Source: an uncultured Eubacteriales bacterium (lineage in GTDB: Bacteria > Bacillota > Clostridia > Christensenellales > Borkfalkiaceae). Taken from it: a DNA stretch of 64,000 bases. This document shows positions 16,743 through 24,206 of this stretch, piece after piece. The notes beneath the pieces are model-generated. The model had not been told where the DNA came from. It ran no database searches and saw only the letters and a list, made by a program, of their open reading frames with translations. Position numbers and translations under genes: made by a program. The stretch lies in assembly GCA_905207235.1 (NCBI GenBank), contig CAJLKN010000003.1, positions 1 to 64,000 on the forward strand. Direction: 5' to 3'. How positions within the stretch are numbered: position 1 is the first letter of the stretch; each line of letters starts with the position of its first letter.

Positions 16743-16777
16743 AAATGCCGCGACGATGTGTTTCGTCTCGGCATTTT
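16743..16777 (-). terminator. Terminator of the GntR-ABC operon
   Basis: AAATGCCGCGACGA and its near complement, with T-runs on both sides, about 20 bases past the permease stop. Confidence 0.75.
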
Positions 16778-16795
16778 TTGTTTGCTTTTTCTCGA

Positions 16796-17395
16796 TTAAA
16801 ATTCTTTCTTCTTATATATTCTGACCGAAATGAAATATGATACGACCGTTACAACAGCCGCGACAACCCATGCACAAATTATTAATAATGTTTCGCCCTT
16901 ATCAACATCTTTGAGAAAGGTAAGCACGCCTATAAGCATTAGCATAATAATCACTATGACAACAATCATATATGCCCGACCTTTCTCTACCCCGAACCTG
17001 AATATAACCGGCAATATGACGGCCAAGGTAAAAAATTGCATACAGGCGGGCAGGGTATATTCCACCGCACTCTGTTCGGTCTGTACGACAAGCATAAAGG
17101 TGAGCGAGTAGGCAATTAACCCGATAGCCGCAAATACAATGCCCAACAAATACTTTTCGCCGACAATAGTGCTTATTTTAGTTCCGCTGGCGACGACAAA
17201 CTTTTGCCAGCCGTCCTTTTCCTCGTAAGCAATGGCAGTCAGCGGCATGGAAATGGTGACCAGAATACCTATCGTCGAAGCAAATGCGACATTATTTAAA
17301 ATTATTGACAGTCCGAAGAACACAACTATCATTGACAGATACCAAATCGCCTGTTTTCTTAAGTTGTATAAGTCTTTGAGCAGAAGCCCTAACAT
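16796..17395 (-). CDS. ABC-2 type transporter permease
   Basis: 199 residues with about six hydrophobic segments (WYLSMIVVFFGLSIILN, TIGILVTISMPLTAIAY, LGIVFAAIGLIAYSLTF, FFTLAVILPVIF, MIVVIVIIMLMLIGVLTF, IICAWVVAAVVTVVSYFISV). Start overlaps the stop of the ATPase gene by seven bases, so the two form a translationally coupled exporter. It resembles the YtrC/D or bacitracin/lantibiotic-type ABC-2 permeases found with YtrA regulators. Substrate unknown. Confidence 0.85.
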   Translation of the reverse strand: MLGLLLKDLYNLRKQAIWYLSMIVVFFGLSIILNNVAFASTIGILVTISMPLTAIAYEEKDGWQKFVVASGTKISTIVGEKYLLGIVFAAIGLIAYSLTFMLVVQTEQSAVEYTLPACMQFFTLAVILPVIFRFGVEKGRAYMIVVIVIIMLMLIGVLTFLKDVDKGETLLIICAWVVAAVVTVVSYFISVRIYKKKEF

Positions 17396-18231
17396 ACTTG
17401 TTCCCCCTTTGAGTAAAACAGCATTATGTCGTCGAGCGTGACGGGCTTATATTCAAAATCGTGCGGCATTTTCTCCCTTATCGCAAGCACTTCCGTGCCG
17501 TATTCTCTTTTGATAACTCTTATAAGCGCACAACTATCCAACTCGTCTAACTGCATCTCGTCTATGCTGTATATGGCATACTTGCTTAAAAGTTCGTCCT
17601 TCTCTTCGTTGAAAATAATCTTTCCCCCATGGATATATACAATATAATCACATATTTTTTCCAGGTCTGAAGTTATGTGAGAGGATACCAGCACCGCACG
17701 GCTGCCGTCCTCGTTATATTTGTAAATCATATCAAGTATCTCGTCGCGCACAACGGGGTCAAGCCCGCTTGTAGGCTCGTCGAGTATCAAAAGTTTGCTG
17801 TCATACGAAAGCGCAACGGCTATGGCAGCCTTCATCTTCATGCCCTTGGAAAACTCTTTTAAAAGTTTTTTGTCGGGCAGACAGAAACGCTGCGTAAGAG
17901 CTTTGAACTTTGCAGAATTCCATTTTTCATAGATGCACGACAGAACATTGTCAAGCATGCCTAGGTTGAGTTCCATGGGCAGACCCGTATCGTCGAGCAC
18001 AAAAGATATCTGCTGCCTTTCTTTCCTGCTTATTCTGTCTATTTCCGTCCCGTTGAACAGTATGCTACCGCCGTCGGGGCGTACCGTGCCGAGAACAGAT
18101 TTGATTATTGTGCTTTTCCCTGCGCCGTTTTCGCCTATCAGCCCAACCACTGCGCCGTCCGGTATGTCAAACGACAGATTTTCAATATCAAAGTTTTTAT
18201 AGTGTTTGCTGTAATTTTTTATGCTCAACAT
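17389..18231 (-). CDS. ABC transporter ATP-binding protein
   Basis: 280 residues. Walker A GENGAGKST, signature LKEFSKGMKMK (SKGM variant), Walker B LLILDEPTSGLDP, H-loop SSHI. It pairs with the overlapping ABC-2 permease and follows the GntR regulator by seven bases. Family: CcmA/YtrB-like drug or peptide exporters. Membrane-associated ATPase driving export; substrate not predictable. Confidence 0.92.
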   Translation of the reverse strand: MLSIKNYSKHYKNFDIENLSFDIPDGAVVGLIGENGAGKSTIIKSVLGTVRPDGGSILFNGTEIDRISRKERQQISFVLDDTGLPMELNLGMLDNVLSCIYEKWNSAKFKALTQRFCLPDKKLLKEFSKGMKMKAAIAVALSYDSKLLILDEPTSGLDPVVRDEILDMIYKYNEDGSRAVLVSSHITSDLEKICDYIVYIHGGKIIFNEEKDELLSKYAIYSIDEMQLDELDSCALIRVIKREYGTEVLAIREKMPHDFEYKPVTLDDIMLFYSKGEQVC

Positions 18232-18238
18232 AGTTGTC

Positions 18239-18610
18239 TTAACCCCTGAATATTGCCTTTACTACTTCGATGAACTGCTCCTCATCCATTCCGCACCTTG
18301 AAGATATTTCAACCGCCTTTGTAAGATATTCTTCCATCTCCTGCAAATTTCTCTCCATTACAAACTGTTTGTTTCTCTCCGCAACAAAGCTACCCTTGCC
18401 CACGACAGAGTAAATATATCCGTCCCTTTCCAGATCTGAATACGCGCGTGAGGTGGTAATTACACTTATGCGCAAATCTTTTGCAAGTCCGCGGATGGTC
18501 GGCAAAGGCTCGCCCTCTTTGAGCGTTCCGTCAAGTATCTGATTTTTAATCTGAGCATATATCTGTTCGTACAGCGATTTGCCAGATGTATTTGATATGT
18601 ATATATTCAT
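18239..18610 (-). CDS. GntR-family (YtrA subfamily) regulator
   Basis: 123 residues. N-terminal winged helix (KSLYEQIYAQIKNQILDGTL, KEGEPLPTIRGLAKDLRISV then ITTSRAYSDLERDGYI) and a short helical tail without a ligand-binding domain, as in YtrA. First gene of an operon with the ABC ATPase and permease. YtrA-type repressors respond to cell-envelope antibiotics; that role is inferred here. A palindromic site covers its own -10 box, so autorepression is likely. Confidence 0.9.
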   Translation of the reverse strand: MNIYISNTSGKSLYEQIYAQIKNQILDGTLKEGEPLPTIRGLAKDLRISVITTSRAYSDLERDGYIYSVVGKGSFVAERNKQFVMERNLQEMEEYLTKAVEISSRCGMDEEQFIEVVKAIFRG

Positions 18611-18625
18611 CTTTTATCATTCCAA

Positions 18626-18667
18626 ATTGTACATATTGATTATATACAATAATATTTTATTTGTCAA
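18626..18667 (-). promoter_or_regulatory. Promoter and probable GntR operator
   Basis: TTGACA (18667-18662), 17-base spacer, TATAAT (18644-18639). The palindrome TTGTATAT-AATCAAT-ATGTACAA (18650-18627, one mismatch) covers the -10 box, as expected of a YtrA-type operator. Confidence 0.75.
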
Positions 18668-18694
18668 CAGTTAAAATAATAATTTTTAAAGGTA

Positions 18695-18728
18695 TAAAAA
18701 ATGCGGCGCCGATTTAGTCTCGGCGCCA
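18695..18728 (-). terminator. Terminator of the PNPOx-like gene
   Basis: GGCGCCGA stem with an eight-base loop, followed on the minus strand by ATTTTTTATA. Confidence 0.75.
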
Positions 18729-18767
18729 CAGAACTTTACTTAAAGCTTTTTTAATTTTCATTAACTA

Positions 18768-19163
18768 TCAGAACTTAATTTCAATGGGTGCGTGAGATAA
18801 CGACGAAATGGTCGCGGCGGCGTCCTTCAGATAATACACAATAGTGTTACCATTTGGACCCGTCTTGTACATTGCGCGAAGATTGGGATAGGAATTAAGC
18901 ATACTCTCCTGCGCCTCCACTCTATCATCCTCGACGAGCGTTGCGGCAACCCTTATCCATTCGTCGCCCTTCATGGCACAAATTTCAACCTTGGGATTAG
19001 CTGCTATCTGATTTGCAACCGCCTTGCCCTTGCCCGTCTGTATGTACAGCTTGTCCTCAAAGATGTTCACCGTTCCGAAAGGTCTCACCCTCGGCTGGTC
19101 GCCGTCCACCGTCGCAAGATAATACGTCCCCGCTTCCCTCAAAAAATCATATACTCGTTTCAT
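18768..19163 (-). CDS. Pyridoxamine 5'-phosphate oxidase-like flavoprotein
   Basis: 131 residues of the small split-barrel family: YYLATVDGDQPRVRPFGTV, KLYIQTGKGKAVANQI, NPKVEICAMKGDEWIRV. These proteins bind FMN or F420-like cofactors; most small members are of unknown substrate, so this is not PdxH. A good SD (GGAGG) precedes the ATG. Monocistronic between two terminators. Confidence 0.88.
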   Translation of the reverse strand: MKRVYDFLREAGTYYLATVDGDQPRVRPFGTVNIFEDKLYIQTGKGKAVANQIAANPKVEICAMKGDEWIRVAATLVEDDRVEAQESMLNSYPNLRAMYKTGPNGNTIVYYLKDAAATISSLSHAPIEIKF

Positions 19164-19279
19164 AATTGTTCCTCCTTATGTTTATTCCATTATACTCCCA
19201 TATTTGCTTCAAATCAATATGGTTAATAATTTATCTGAGCAATAAGCACATCAACTAAAATGCAATGAGCTTGTGTAAA

Positions 19280-19308
19280 TTGACATTCAGCAATCTTCGC
19301 CGTATAAT
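19280..19308 (+). promoter_or_regulatory. Promoter of the ADP-ribosylglycohydrolase gene
   Basis: TTGACA (19280-19285), exactly 17 bases, TATAAT (19303-19308): a consensus housekeeping promoter. Confidence 0.85.
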
Positions 19309-19334
19309 ATAATTAAATAAAGGAAAACGCAAAT

Positions 19335-20135
19335 ATGATAGGGGCAATTATCGGCGACATAGTCGGCAGCAGATTTGAATTCAATAACCACAGGAGCAAG
19401 GACTTTGAGCTGTTTACCGCCGGTTGTTTTCCCACCGACGACAGCATTATGACGGTTGCGATAGGTCAGGCAATAGTCGAATGTAACGGAGATTACTCCA
19501 ACCTCAGCCAAAAGGCGGTTGAATGTATGCAGGAGCTTGGGCGCCCATATCCCGACTGCGGCTACGGAGGAAGATTTTACGAGTGGATATACACGAAAAA
19601 TCCTCAACCGTATAATAGTTTCGGCAATGGCGCGGCAATGAGGGTGAGCGGCGCAGGATTTGCCGCACACACCCTCAACGAAGCAAAAGAGCTTGCATAC
19701 AAGGTAACGGCGATAAGCCATAATCATCCGGAGGGCATTAAGGGGGCAGAAGCCGTTGCAGTTGCAATTTTTCTTGCGAGAAGCGGCAAGACCAAGCAAG
19801 AAATCAGGCAATATATCGAGGGCAATTACTATAAAATCGACTTCACGATAGACGGAATACGCGCCGGCTACCGCTTTAACGAGACCTGTCAGCAAACCGT
19901 TCCGCAGGCTTTTGCCGCCTTTTTCGAGGGAGAAAGTTTTGAGGACACACTGAGGAACGCCATTTCAGTCGGCGGCGACAGCGACACGCTCGCGGCGATT
20001 GCGTGCAGCATTGCGGAAGCCTACTACGGCGTGTCCGACGATTTGCGGAAGCGAGCGGAAAGCTATCTGAACAACGACAGATACCGACCAGTATATAATT
20101 GGCTGAAAAACTTCGAAAGCACTTTTGGCAAGTGA
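19335..20135 (+). CDS. ADP-ribosylglycohydrolase family protein
   Basis: 266 residues. Motifs of the DraG/ARH fold: MIGAIIGDIVGSRFEF at the start, the metal-binding FPTDDSIMTVA, NGAAMRVSGAGF and the second metal site GGDSDTLAAIACSIAEAYYG. The family removes ADP-ribose from proteins or small molecules using a bimetal centre. It converges on the MutT gene and shares a terminator with it, next to the NERD-helicase. Whether it belongs to the accessory cargo here or is a housekeeping gene is unclear. Confidence 0.92.
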   Translation: MIGAIIGDIVGSRFEFNNHRSKDFELFTAGCFPTDDSIMTVAIGQAIVECNGDYSNLSQKAVECMQELGRPYPDCGYGGRFYEWIYTKNPQPYNSFGNGAAMRVSGAGFAAHTLNEAKELAYKVTAISHNHPEGIKGAEAVAVAIFLARSGKTKQEIRQYIEGNYYKIDFTIDGIRAGYRFNETCQQTVPQAFAAFFEGESFEDTLRNAISVGGDSDTLAAIACSIAEAYYGVSDDLRKRAESYLNNDRYRPVYNWLKNFESTFGK

Positions 20136-20152
20136 TATTTTGACGAAAAATA

Positions 20153-20190
20153 ATAGGCGGAGACGATTTTAACATCGTCTCCGCCTGTAT
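20153..20190. terminator. Bidirectional terminator
   Basis: AGGCGGAGACGATTTTAACA then TCGTCTCCGCCT form a ten-base stem between the convergent ADP-ribosylglycohydrolase and MutT genes. Confidence 0.8.
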
Positions 20191-20595
20191 TTATATGGTT
20201 CTTATTTTTTCAAGTATAACTTCGTCCGCAGGGCAGAAATCGTACCTTTCTATCTCGGAAGGAGTTATCCAAGCCATTGCGTTATGCTCTAAAAGTGTCA
20301 ATTGACCCCCTACTATGCGCGAATTAAGGAGAGTTAGGTGTATTGTTATATCGGGATAATCGTGCGTAACTTCTGTAAAAACGCTGTCCACGGCAATATC
20401 TATTGCAAGTTCCTCACGGCACTCTCTGATGAGTGCTTCTTCCTTGCTTTCGCCCTTTTCAACCTTGCCGCCAACAAACTCCCATAGGAGTGCTCTTGCC
20501 TTGTTTTTCGGCCTTTGGCAAATTAAAAATCTATCCTTGTCCCAAATTAACGCCGCCACTATTTCGAAGTATGGCTTACTCCTTATTTCACTCAT
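20191..20595 (-). CDS. mutT: MutT-type Nudix hydrolase
   Basis: 134 residues. A complete Nudix box: G(KVEKG)E(SKEEALI)REC-REE-LAI, preceded by LWEFVGGKVE, typical of 8-oxo-dGTP diphosphatases (MutT). N-terminal strand YFEIVAALIWDKDRFLICQR, C-terminal MAWITPSEIERYDFCPAD. It would sanitise oxidised dGTP, though the substrate is assumed from similarity. It follows the NERD-helicase by 23 bases and may be co-transcribed with it. Confidence 0.9.
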   Translation of the reverse strand: MSEIRSKPYFEIVAALIWDKDRFLICQRPKNKARALLWEFVGGKVEKGESKEEALIRECREELAIDIAVDSVFTEVTHDYPDITIHLTLLNSRIVGGQLTLLEHNAMAWITPSEIERYDFCPADEVILEKIRTI

Positions 20596-20618
20596 TTATT
20601 CAGCCTATTAAATTACTT

Positions 20619-22298
20619 TTATTTAGATACTTTATTGAGTAGTACTTTTTGTATTAAAGATTCTGCAACCAATTTATCCAGGATAACATACAACATTACT
20701 CTTGCACGCGAGAACAACGTATAAGCAATAATATTGTGATCCCTGATATAATCCTGCATATCTAACGCAATAATTATCTTTGCGTCTAAGCCCTTAAATG
20801 CCTGTATAGATGAAAATTGAATAAACCCCTCAGCATTATCCCCTGAAAATTTTACTATTTTCCGTTTGTATTTCCCGCTATATTCCGATATTTTTGATTT
20901 CTCCATTGAATAAGGAGATAATATTGTAATATCTTCCAACGGTATACCCGAAGCAACTAGTCTGTCTATTAACGATTCTAATTCTTGTCCTTCTTCACCT
21001 TGTTCACAACCGATAACTTCAACATCTTTTCCTCCGACCCTCGTCTTGCCAGAATCTATACATGAACAATACTTATTAAAATCAGCAATTTGCAGAGTAT
21101 TTCTACAATTTTTAGTGAGCTTGAAATTTACAGGATTATACTTCTTTAATTTTTCAAGAGTATTAGCAAACTTATTGCCGCCGAATAAATTCTGATTACT
21201 GTCATAAAATATTATCCATCTTCCATTATATAACCCCCTCTTTATTAACTTATCGAATATAGCTATATACCGTGCTGTAAGAAGATCCTGCCCTTCATCT
21301 ATAACAAGAACATCATACGGAGCAATTTTTTTAGTATCGAGCAACGCATTGAATTTTTCAGGAAGGATATCTGAAAAATAATGCGACGAAGTTACCTTTT
21401 GAGGATCAATCGCTATGTAATCTGTAATTAACCCATGCATATGCTTAACTACAATATTTGTATCTATAACTAATTTTGACAAATATTGAGCAAGAAATTT
21501 GTTAAAAACCAAGAAAAGCACTCTTTGATTATTTTGAGCAGCGCGTCTTGCATACTCCAACGCAATCAATGTTTTTCCACTACCTGCAGGGCCATTAACC
21601 AATATTTTATTATTATCTTCTATGCTGTCCAGAATCGATAACTGTTCATCGGTTAATTGAACAAGATGCTCGTCTATTGAATTTATTGTAGACTGCAACG
21701 ATGGCACAAAATGCAGATCGTCCCGTATGGCACATTTAATAAATTCTATCTCATCGTCTTTTAAATAGAATAATTTCCTATGTTCCCTACTATCCCAATA
21801 GTTATAGCAGTTGTTGATATACTCATCAAATCTTTCTTTAGATGAGTAATCGTACATTATCTCCGGAATTACACTTACACCTCGATATGTAAATGTTATA
21901 TCTGTAAATATCACACCGCTCGCAAAAGACGTTTTTTCAATCCACGGCAAAGTTTTCTTTAATGCATTTCTTAATGCAAACCTAGCTCCCGCCACCTGAT
22001 CAAACGGACCTTCCGTCTTATAATCAATTTTACCATATCGGTTTTCAAATGACCAAATCCCGTTTTCGCAAGATACGTGCCCCCCTTTAACTTCCAAGCA
22101 CAATACTCCGTTACGCGTTATTACTATAAAATCTGCTTCAGAATAAGATTTATTTTCATGTTTGGGGAGACCGACAGAATGAAACGCATAGCCGTCTAAA
22201 GAACTTTCTTTTAAAAAATTAAAAACTTTTTTCTCTGCGTTACTCTTACATTCAGGTCCTATTACTGCAGGAATAAGTTTCAATCTTCTCTCCTCCAA
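20619..22298 (-). CDS. NERD-domain UvrD-like helicase
   Basis: 559 residues. Residues 15-130 are a NERD nuclease-like domain (EADFIVITRNGVLCLEVKGG carries the D...ExK catalytic pattern). Walker A is GPAGSGKT (236-243), Walker B VLVIDEGQDL (329-338), followed by superfamily-1 motifs (FKLTKNCRN, SIQAFKGLDAKIIIALD, YTLFSRARVMLYVIL). Such NERD-SF1 proteins are frequent in defence islands. Its start lies inside the end of the DUF1998 fragment upstream, showing that the two were once a coupled operon. Confidence 0.88.
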   Translation of the reverse strand: MEERRLKLIPAVIGPECKSNAEKKVFNFLKESSLDGYAFHSVGLPKHENKSYSEADFIVITRNGVLCLEVKGGHVSCENGIWSFENRYGKIDYKTEGPFDQVAGARFALRNALKKTLPWIEKTSFASGVIFTDITFTYRGVSVIPEIMYDYSSKERFDEYINNCYNYWDSREHRKLFYLKDDEIEFIKCAIRDDLHFVPSLQSTINSIDEHLVQLTDEQLSILDSIEDNNKILVNGPAGSGKTLIALEYARRAAQNNQRVLFLVFNKFLAQYLSKLVIDTNIVVKHMHGLITDYIAIDPQKVTSSHYFSDILPEKFNALLDTKKIAPYDVLVIDEGQDLLTARYIAIFDKLIKRGLYNGRWIIFYDSNQNLFGGNKFANTLEKLKKYNPVNFKLTKNCRNTLQIADFNKYCSCIDSGKTRVGGKDVEVIGCEQGEEGQELESLIDRLVASGIPLEDITILSPYSMEKSKISEYSGKYKRKIVKFSGDNAEGFIQFSSIQAFKGLDAKIIIALDMQDYIRDHNIIAYTLFSRARVMLYVILDKLVAESLIQKVLLNKVSK

Positions 22299-22530
22299 TT
22301 CATCAATCCAAGCATCTCATCTTCAGGTTGCCCGCATACGGAACACCTATCCAACAATACATTTCTAAACTCACAAGACGTTTCAGGCAAAAGCGTGCAA
22401 GCAAAGCAGGCCGCATAATTCAAAGACATAGTACCTTGTCCTGTTGAAGCATAACAAACAGGATCGGAGCTACACCATTTACCGCGGTCATAAGAAAAAT
22501 ACCCGTATCGCCTATGCTCAAAAGGGTACT
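22280..22530 (-). pseudogene. C-terminal fragment of a DUF1998 (DrmB-like) protein
   Basis: The minus frame reads GKWCSSDPVCYASTGQG, SLNYAACFACTLLPETSCE then FRNVLLDRCSVCG. This is the zinc-binding end of DUF1998 proteins such as DrmB of DISARM (ACxxCxLLPETSCExxN..LDR). Only about 80 residues remain; upstream the sequence changes into the plus-strand integrase fragment, so the gene was cut by a rearrangement. It overlaps the NERD-helicase start by 19 bases. Confidence 0.75.
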
Positions 22531-22539
22531 GCACCTGAT

Positions 22540-22804
22540 TGATTTTAATCAGGCAAAAGCGGTAAGCACCTTTACGATAAGGGATGCGCTCAAACGCATT
22601 TTCCCCGACAGGCACGTCCACGAACTTCGCTATACCTTCATAACAAGAGCGAAAGAATGCGGGTGCAATCCCGAAGTTGTGATGAAGTGGGTAGGTCATG
22701 AATTTGACGCTGATGTAAAGACCAGCCGAGTTGACAGAGGCTATACCGACTACTCGGAAGAATATTTAATGCAAGAAATTAACAAAATTAACTATATTTT
22801 GTGA
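22540..22804 (+). pseudogene. int: C-terminal fragment of a tyrosine recombinase (integrase)
   Basis: The frame reads IRDALKRIFPDRHVHELRYT (the HxxR box, here HELRYT), FITRAKECGCNPEVVMKWVG then HEFD, and the Tyr region TDYSEEYLMQEINKINYI. This is the last third of a phage-type integrase with catalytic His-x-x-Arg, His/Trp region and Tyr. The N-terminal two thirds are missing. It lies 260 bases from tRNA-Leu, the usual attachment site for such enzymes. Confidence 0.8.
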
Positions 22805-22991
22805 TTTGCAATCAAATTAACAAAAAAACACTTATTTTTAGGCAAATATGGCAAGTTTTCACTTCCCAATCTCTTCCCAAAGGTAACAAAAATGGGAGAA
22901 ACCATCAAAAGTTCCTCCCATTTCTTAATTTGAGATAAGCCGAAACCCTTAAAAGGGCACCCTCGGCTTGGCGTCGGGCTTTTGCCCTCGC

Positions 22992-23016
22992 ACGGACTTA
23001 AATAAGTCCGTTTTTG
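22992..23016 (+). terminator. Hairpin after the integrase fragment
   Basis: ACGGACTTAAATAAGTCCGT followed by TTTT. Confidence 0.65.
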
Positions 23017-23028
23017 CCTCAAAATAGC

Positions 23029-23057
23029 AAAAAAACACCCAAAAATGAGTGTTTTTT
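23029..23057 (-). terminator. Terminator of tRNA-Leu
   Basis: AACACTC-ATTTT-TGGGTGTT followed by a T-run on the minus strand, directly after the CCA end. Confidence 0.7.
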
Positions 23058-23060
23058 CGT

Positions 23061-23147
23061 TGGTGCCCGAGATCGGACTTGAACCGATACGGATGTTACT
23101 CCTCAGGATTTTAAGTCCTGTGCGTCTGCCGATTCCGCCACTCGGGC
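23061..23147 (-). tRNA. tRNA-Leu(UAA), CCA encoded
   Basis: The 5' end is GCCCGAGTGGCGGAATCGGC. The anticodon loop is CTTAAAA within stems CAGGA/TCCTG, so the anticodon is UAA. A short variable arm, the T-loop GTTCAAGTC and the 3' end CTCGGGCACCA follow. It is the functional parent of the truncated copies on its 5' side. Confidence 0.95.
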
Positions 23148-23424
23148 ATGTGTTTTTGTTAAGTTTTCAGTTTTTTTGTTAATTTTTTGTTAGTTTCTTT
23201 CTGCCAAAAATTTTAAGTCCTGTGCGTCTGCCGATTCCGCCACTCGGGCATGTGTTTTTGTTAAGTTTTCAGTTTTTTTGTTAAATTTTTGTTAGTTTCT
23301 ATCTGCCAAAAATTTTAAGTCCCTTGCGTCTGCCGATTCCGCCACTCGGGCATATATTTTTGCATATTTATTCAATTTTTGTATAAAATTCCGTGAGCGG
23401 AAAATTTTAAGTCCTGTGCGTCTG
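23108..23424 (-). repeat. Tandem array of tRNA-Leu 5' halves with upstream flank
   Basis: Units start at 23108 (inside the real tRNA), 23210, 23312 and 23404, that is periods of 102, 102 and 92 bases. Each begins ATTTTAAGTC at the anticodon loop and runs through the tRNA 5' end (CCGCCACTCGGGCAT) into an identical AT-rich flank (TTTTGTTAAGTTTTCAGTTT). The third unit has CCCTTGCG in place of CCTGTGCG; the fourth is cut after about 20 bases. Confidence 0.9.
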
Positions 23425-23630
23425 CATTGTCGCATCGCTGCCCGACGGAAATTTACGCAAGGCTTCATTTGCTCGGCTCAAAAACGCGTGTCTTCCAACA
23501 AAAGTAAAGCAAATTTACTAATTGGCATAAATCGCATATCGCCGCCACGAAGGCTTGAAATTTACCGCAGGGCTGTTTTTAATTACTCAACAGCTGCATT
23601 GCCGCGGGCAACTGAAACAAAGTAAAGTAA
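23425..23630. other. Spacer between repeat array and tRNA cluster
   Basis: No gene supported; a 69-codon frame here lacks any start signal or recognisable motif. Confidence 0.4.
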
Positions 23631-23666
23631 AAGTGCTTTAAGCGATAGCGCTTAAAGCACTTTTTT
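23631..23666 (-). terminator. Terminator of the Val-Gly-Cys tRNA cluster
   Basis: AGTGCTTTAAGCG-ATAG-CGCTTAAAGCACT stem with T-rich flanks, abutting the CCA of tRNA-Cys. Confidence 0.8.
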
Positions 23667-23740
23667 GGAGGCGCCACCCGGATTTGAACCGGGGAGTCAG
23701 GGCTTTGCAGGCCCTTGCCTTACCACTTGGCTATAGCGCC
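23666..23740 (-). tRNA. tRNA-Cys(GCA), CCA encoded
   Basis: GGCGCTATAGCCAAGTGGTA start, anticodon loop CTGCAAA between GGGC/GCCC stems, T-loop GTTCAAATC, end GGCGCCTCCA. Confidence 0.95.
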
Positions 23741-23831
23741 GTAACCTCACTTTTTGAGTGAAGCCTTTTGCACGCTCAAACCATCCGATTGCTGTTGCAT
23801 GCCGTATAAAAAAATAGTGCGGTTGAATTGG

Positions 23832-23906
23832 TGGAGCGGGAAACGAGATTCGAACCCGCGACATTCACCTTGGCAAGGTGACGCTCTACCACTGAGCCAT
23901 TCCCGC
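23832..23906 (-). tRNA. tRNA-Gly(GCC), CCA encoded
   Basis: GCGGGAATGGCTCAGTGGTA start, anticodon loop TTGCCAA between CACC/GGTG, T-loop GTTCGAATC, end CCCGCTCCA. Confidence 0.95.
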
Positions 23907-23931
23907 ATAATATTCATCCGCACTATCTTCC

Positions 23932-24007
23932 TGGTGGGAGCTACAGGGCTCGAACCTGTGACCCACTGCTTGTAGGGCAGTTGCTCTCCCAACTGAGCTA
24001 AGCTCCC
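23932..24007 (-). tRNA. tRNA-Val(UAC), CCA encoded
   Basis: GGGAGCTTAGCTCAGTTGGG start, anticodon loop CCTACAA between CTGC/GCAG, T-loop GTTCGAGCC, end GCTCCCACCA. First tRNA of the three-gene transcript. Confidence 0.95.
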
Positions 24008-24019
24008 GAACGCTTTAAT

Positions 24020-24048
24020 AATATACCAAATATAATCTTAAAAATCAA
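24020..24048 (-). promoter_or_regulatory. Promoter of the Val-Gly-Cys tRNA operon
   Basis: TTGATT (24048-24043), 17 bases, TATATT (24025-24020), ending 13 bases before tRNA-Val. Confidence 0.75.
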
Positions 24049-24151
24049 GCGTTTTGTTACATTTTTTATAAAATTTTTTTGTGCGGTAAGGTATTGTTGA
24101 CTGTCGTTTTGCTTACACAATATATTGTATGCCAAACGCAAAAAAACAGTC

Positions 24152-24188
24152 AGCCCGCCCGCAAATTTTTTTGCGGGCGGGCTTTTTT
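24152..24188 (-). terminator. Terminator of the GH43 gene
   Basis: GCCCGCCCGCAAA stem and complement with T-runs on both sides, 20 bases after the GH43 stop. Confidence 0.8.
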
Positions 24189-24206
24189 TATTTAAATTTA
24201 CTAAAA

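Noticed and set aside
19287..19895. 202-residue minus-strand frame
   Set aside because: Antisense to the ADP-ribosylglycohydrolase gene, which has consensus promoter and motifs.
22531..22699. Upstream part of the 139-residue frame containing the DUF1998 end
   Set aside because: Residues before the GKWCSS segment are the antisense of the integrase fragment, so only the C-terminal part is a real remnant.
23108..23424. Regularly spaced repeats resembling a CRISPR array
   Set aside because: Repeat units are tRNA-Leu 5' halves and the 'spacers' are near-identical flank copies, so it is a tandem duplication. No cas genes.
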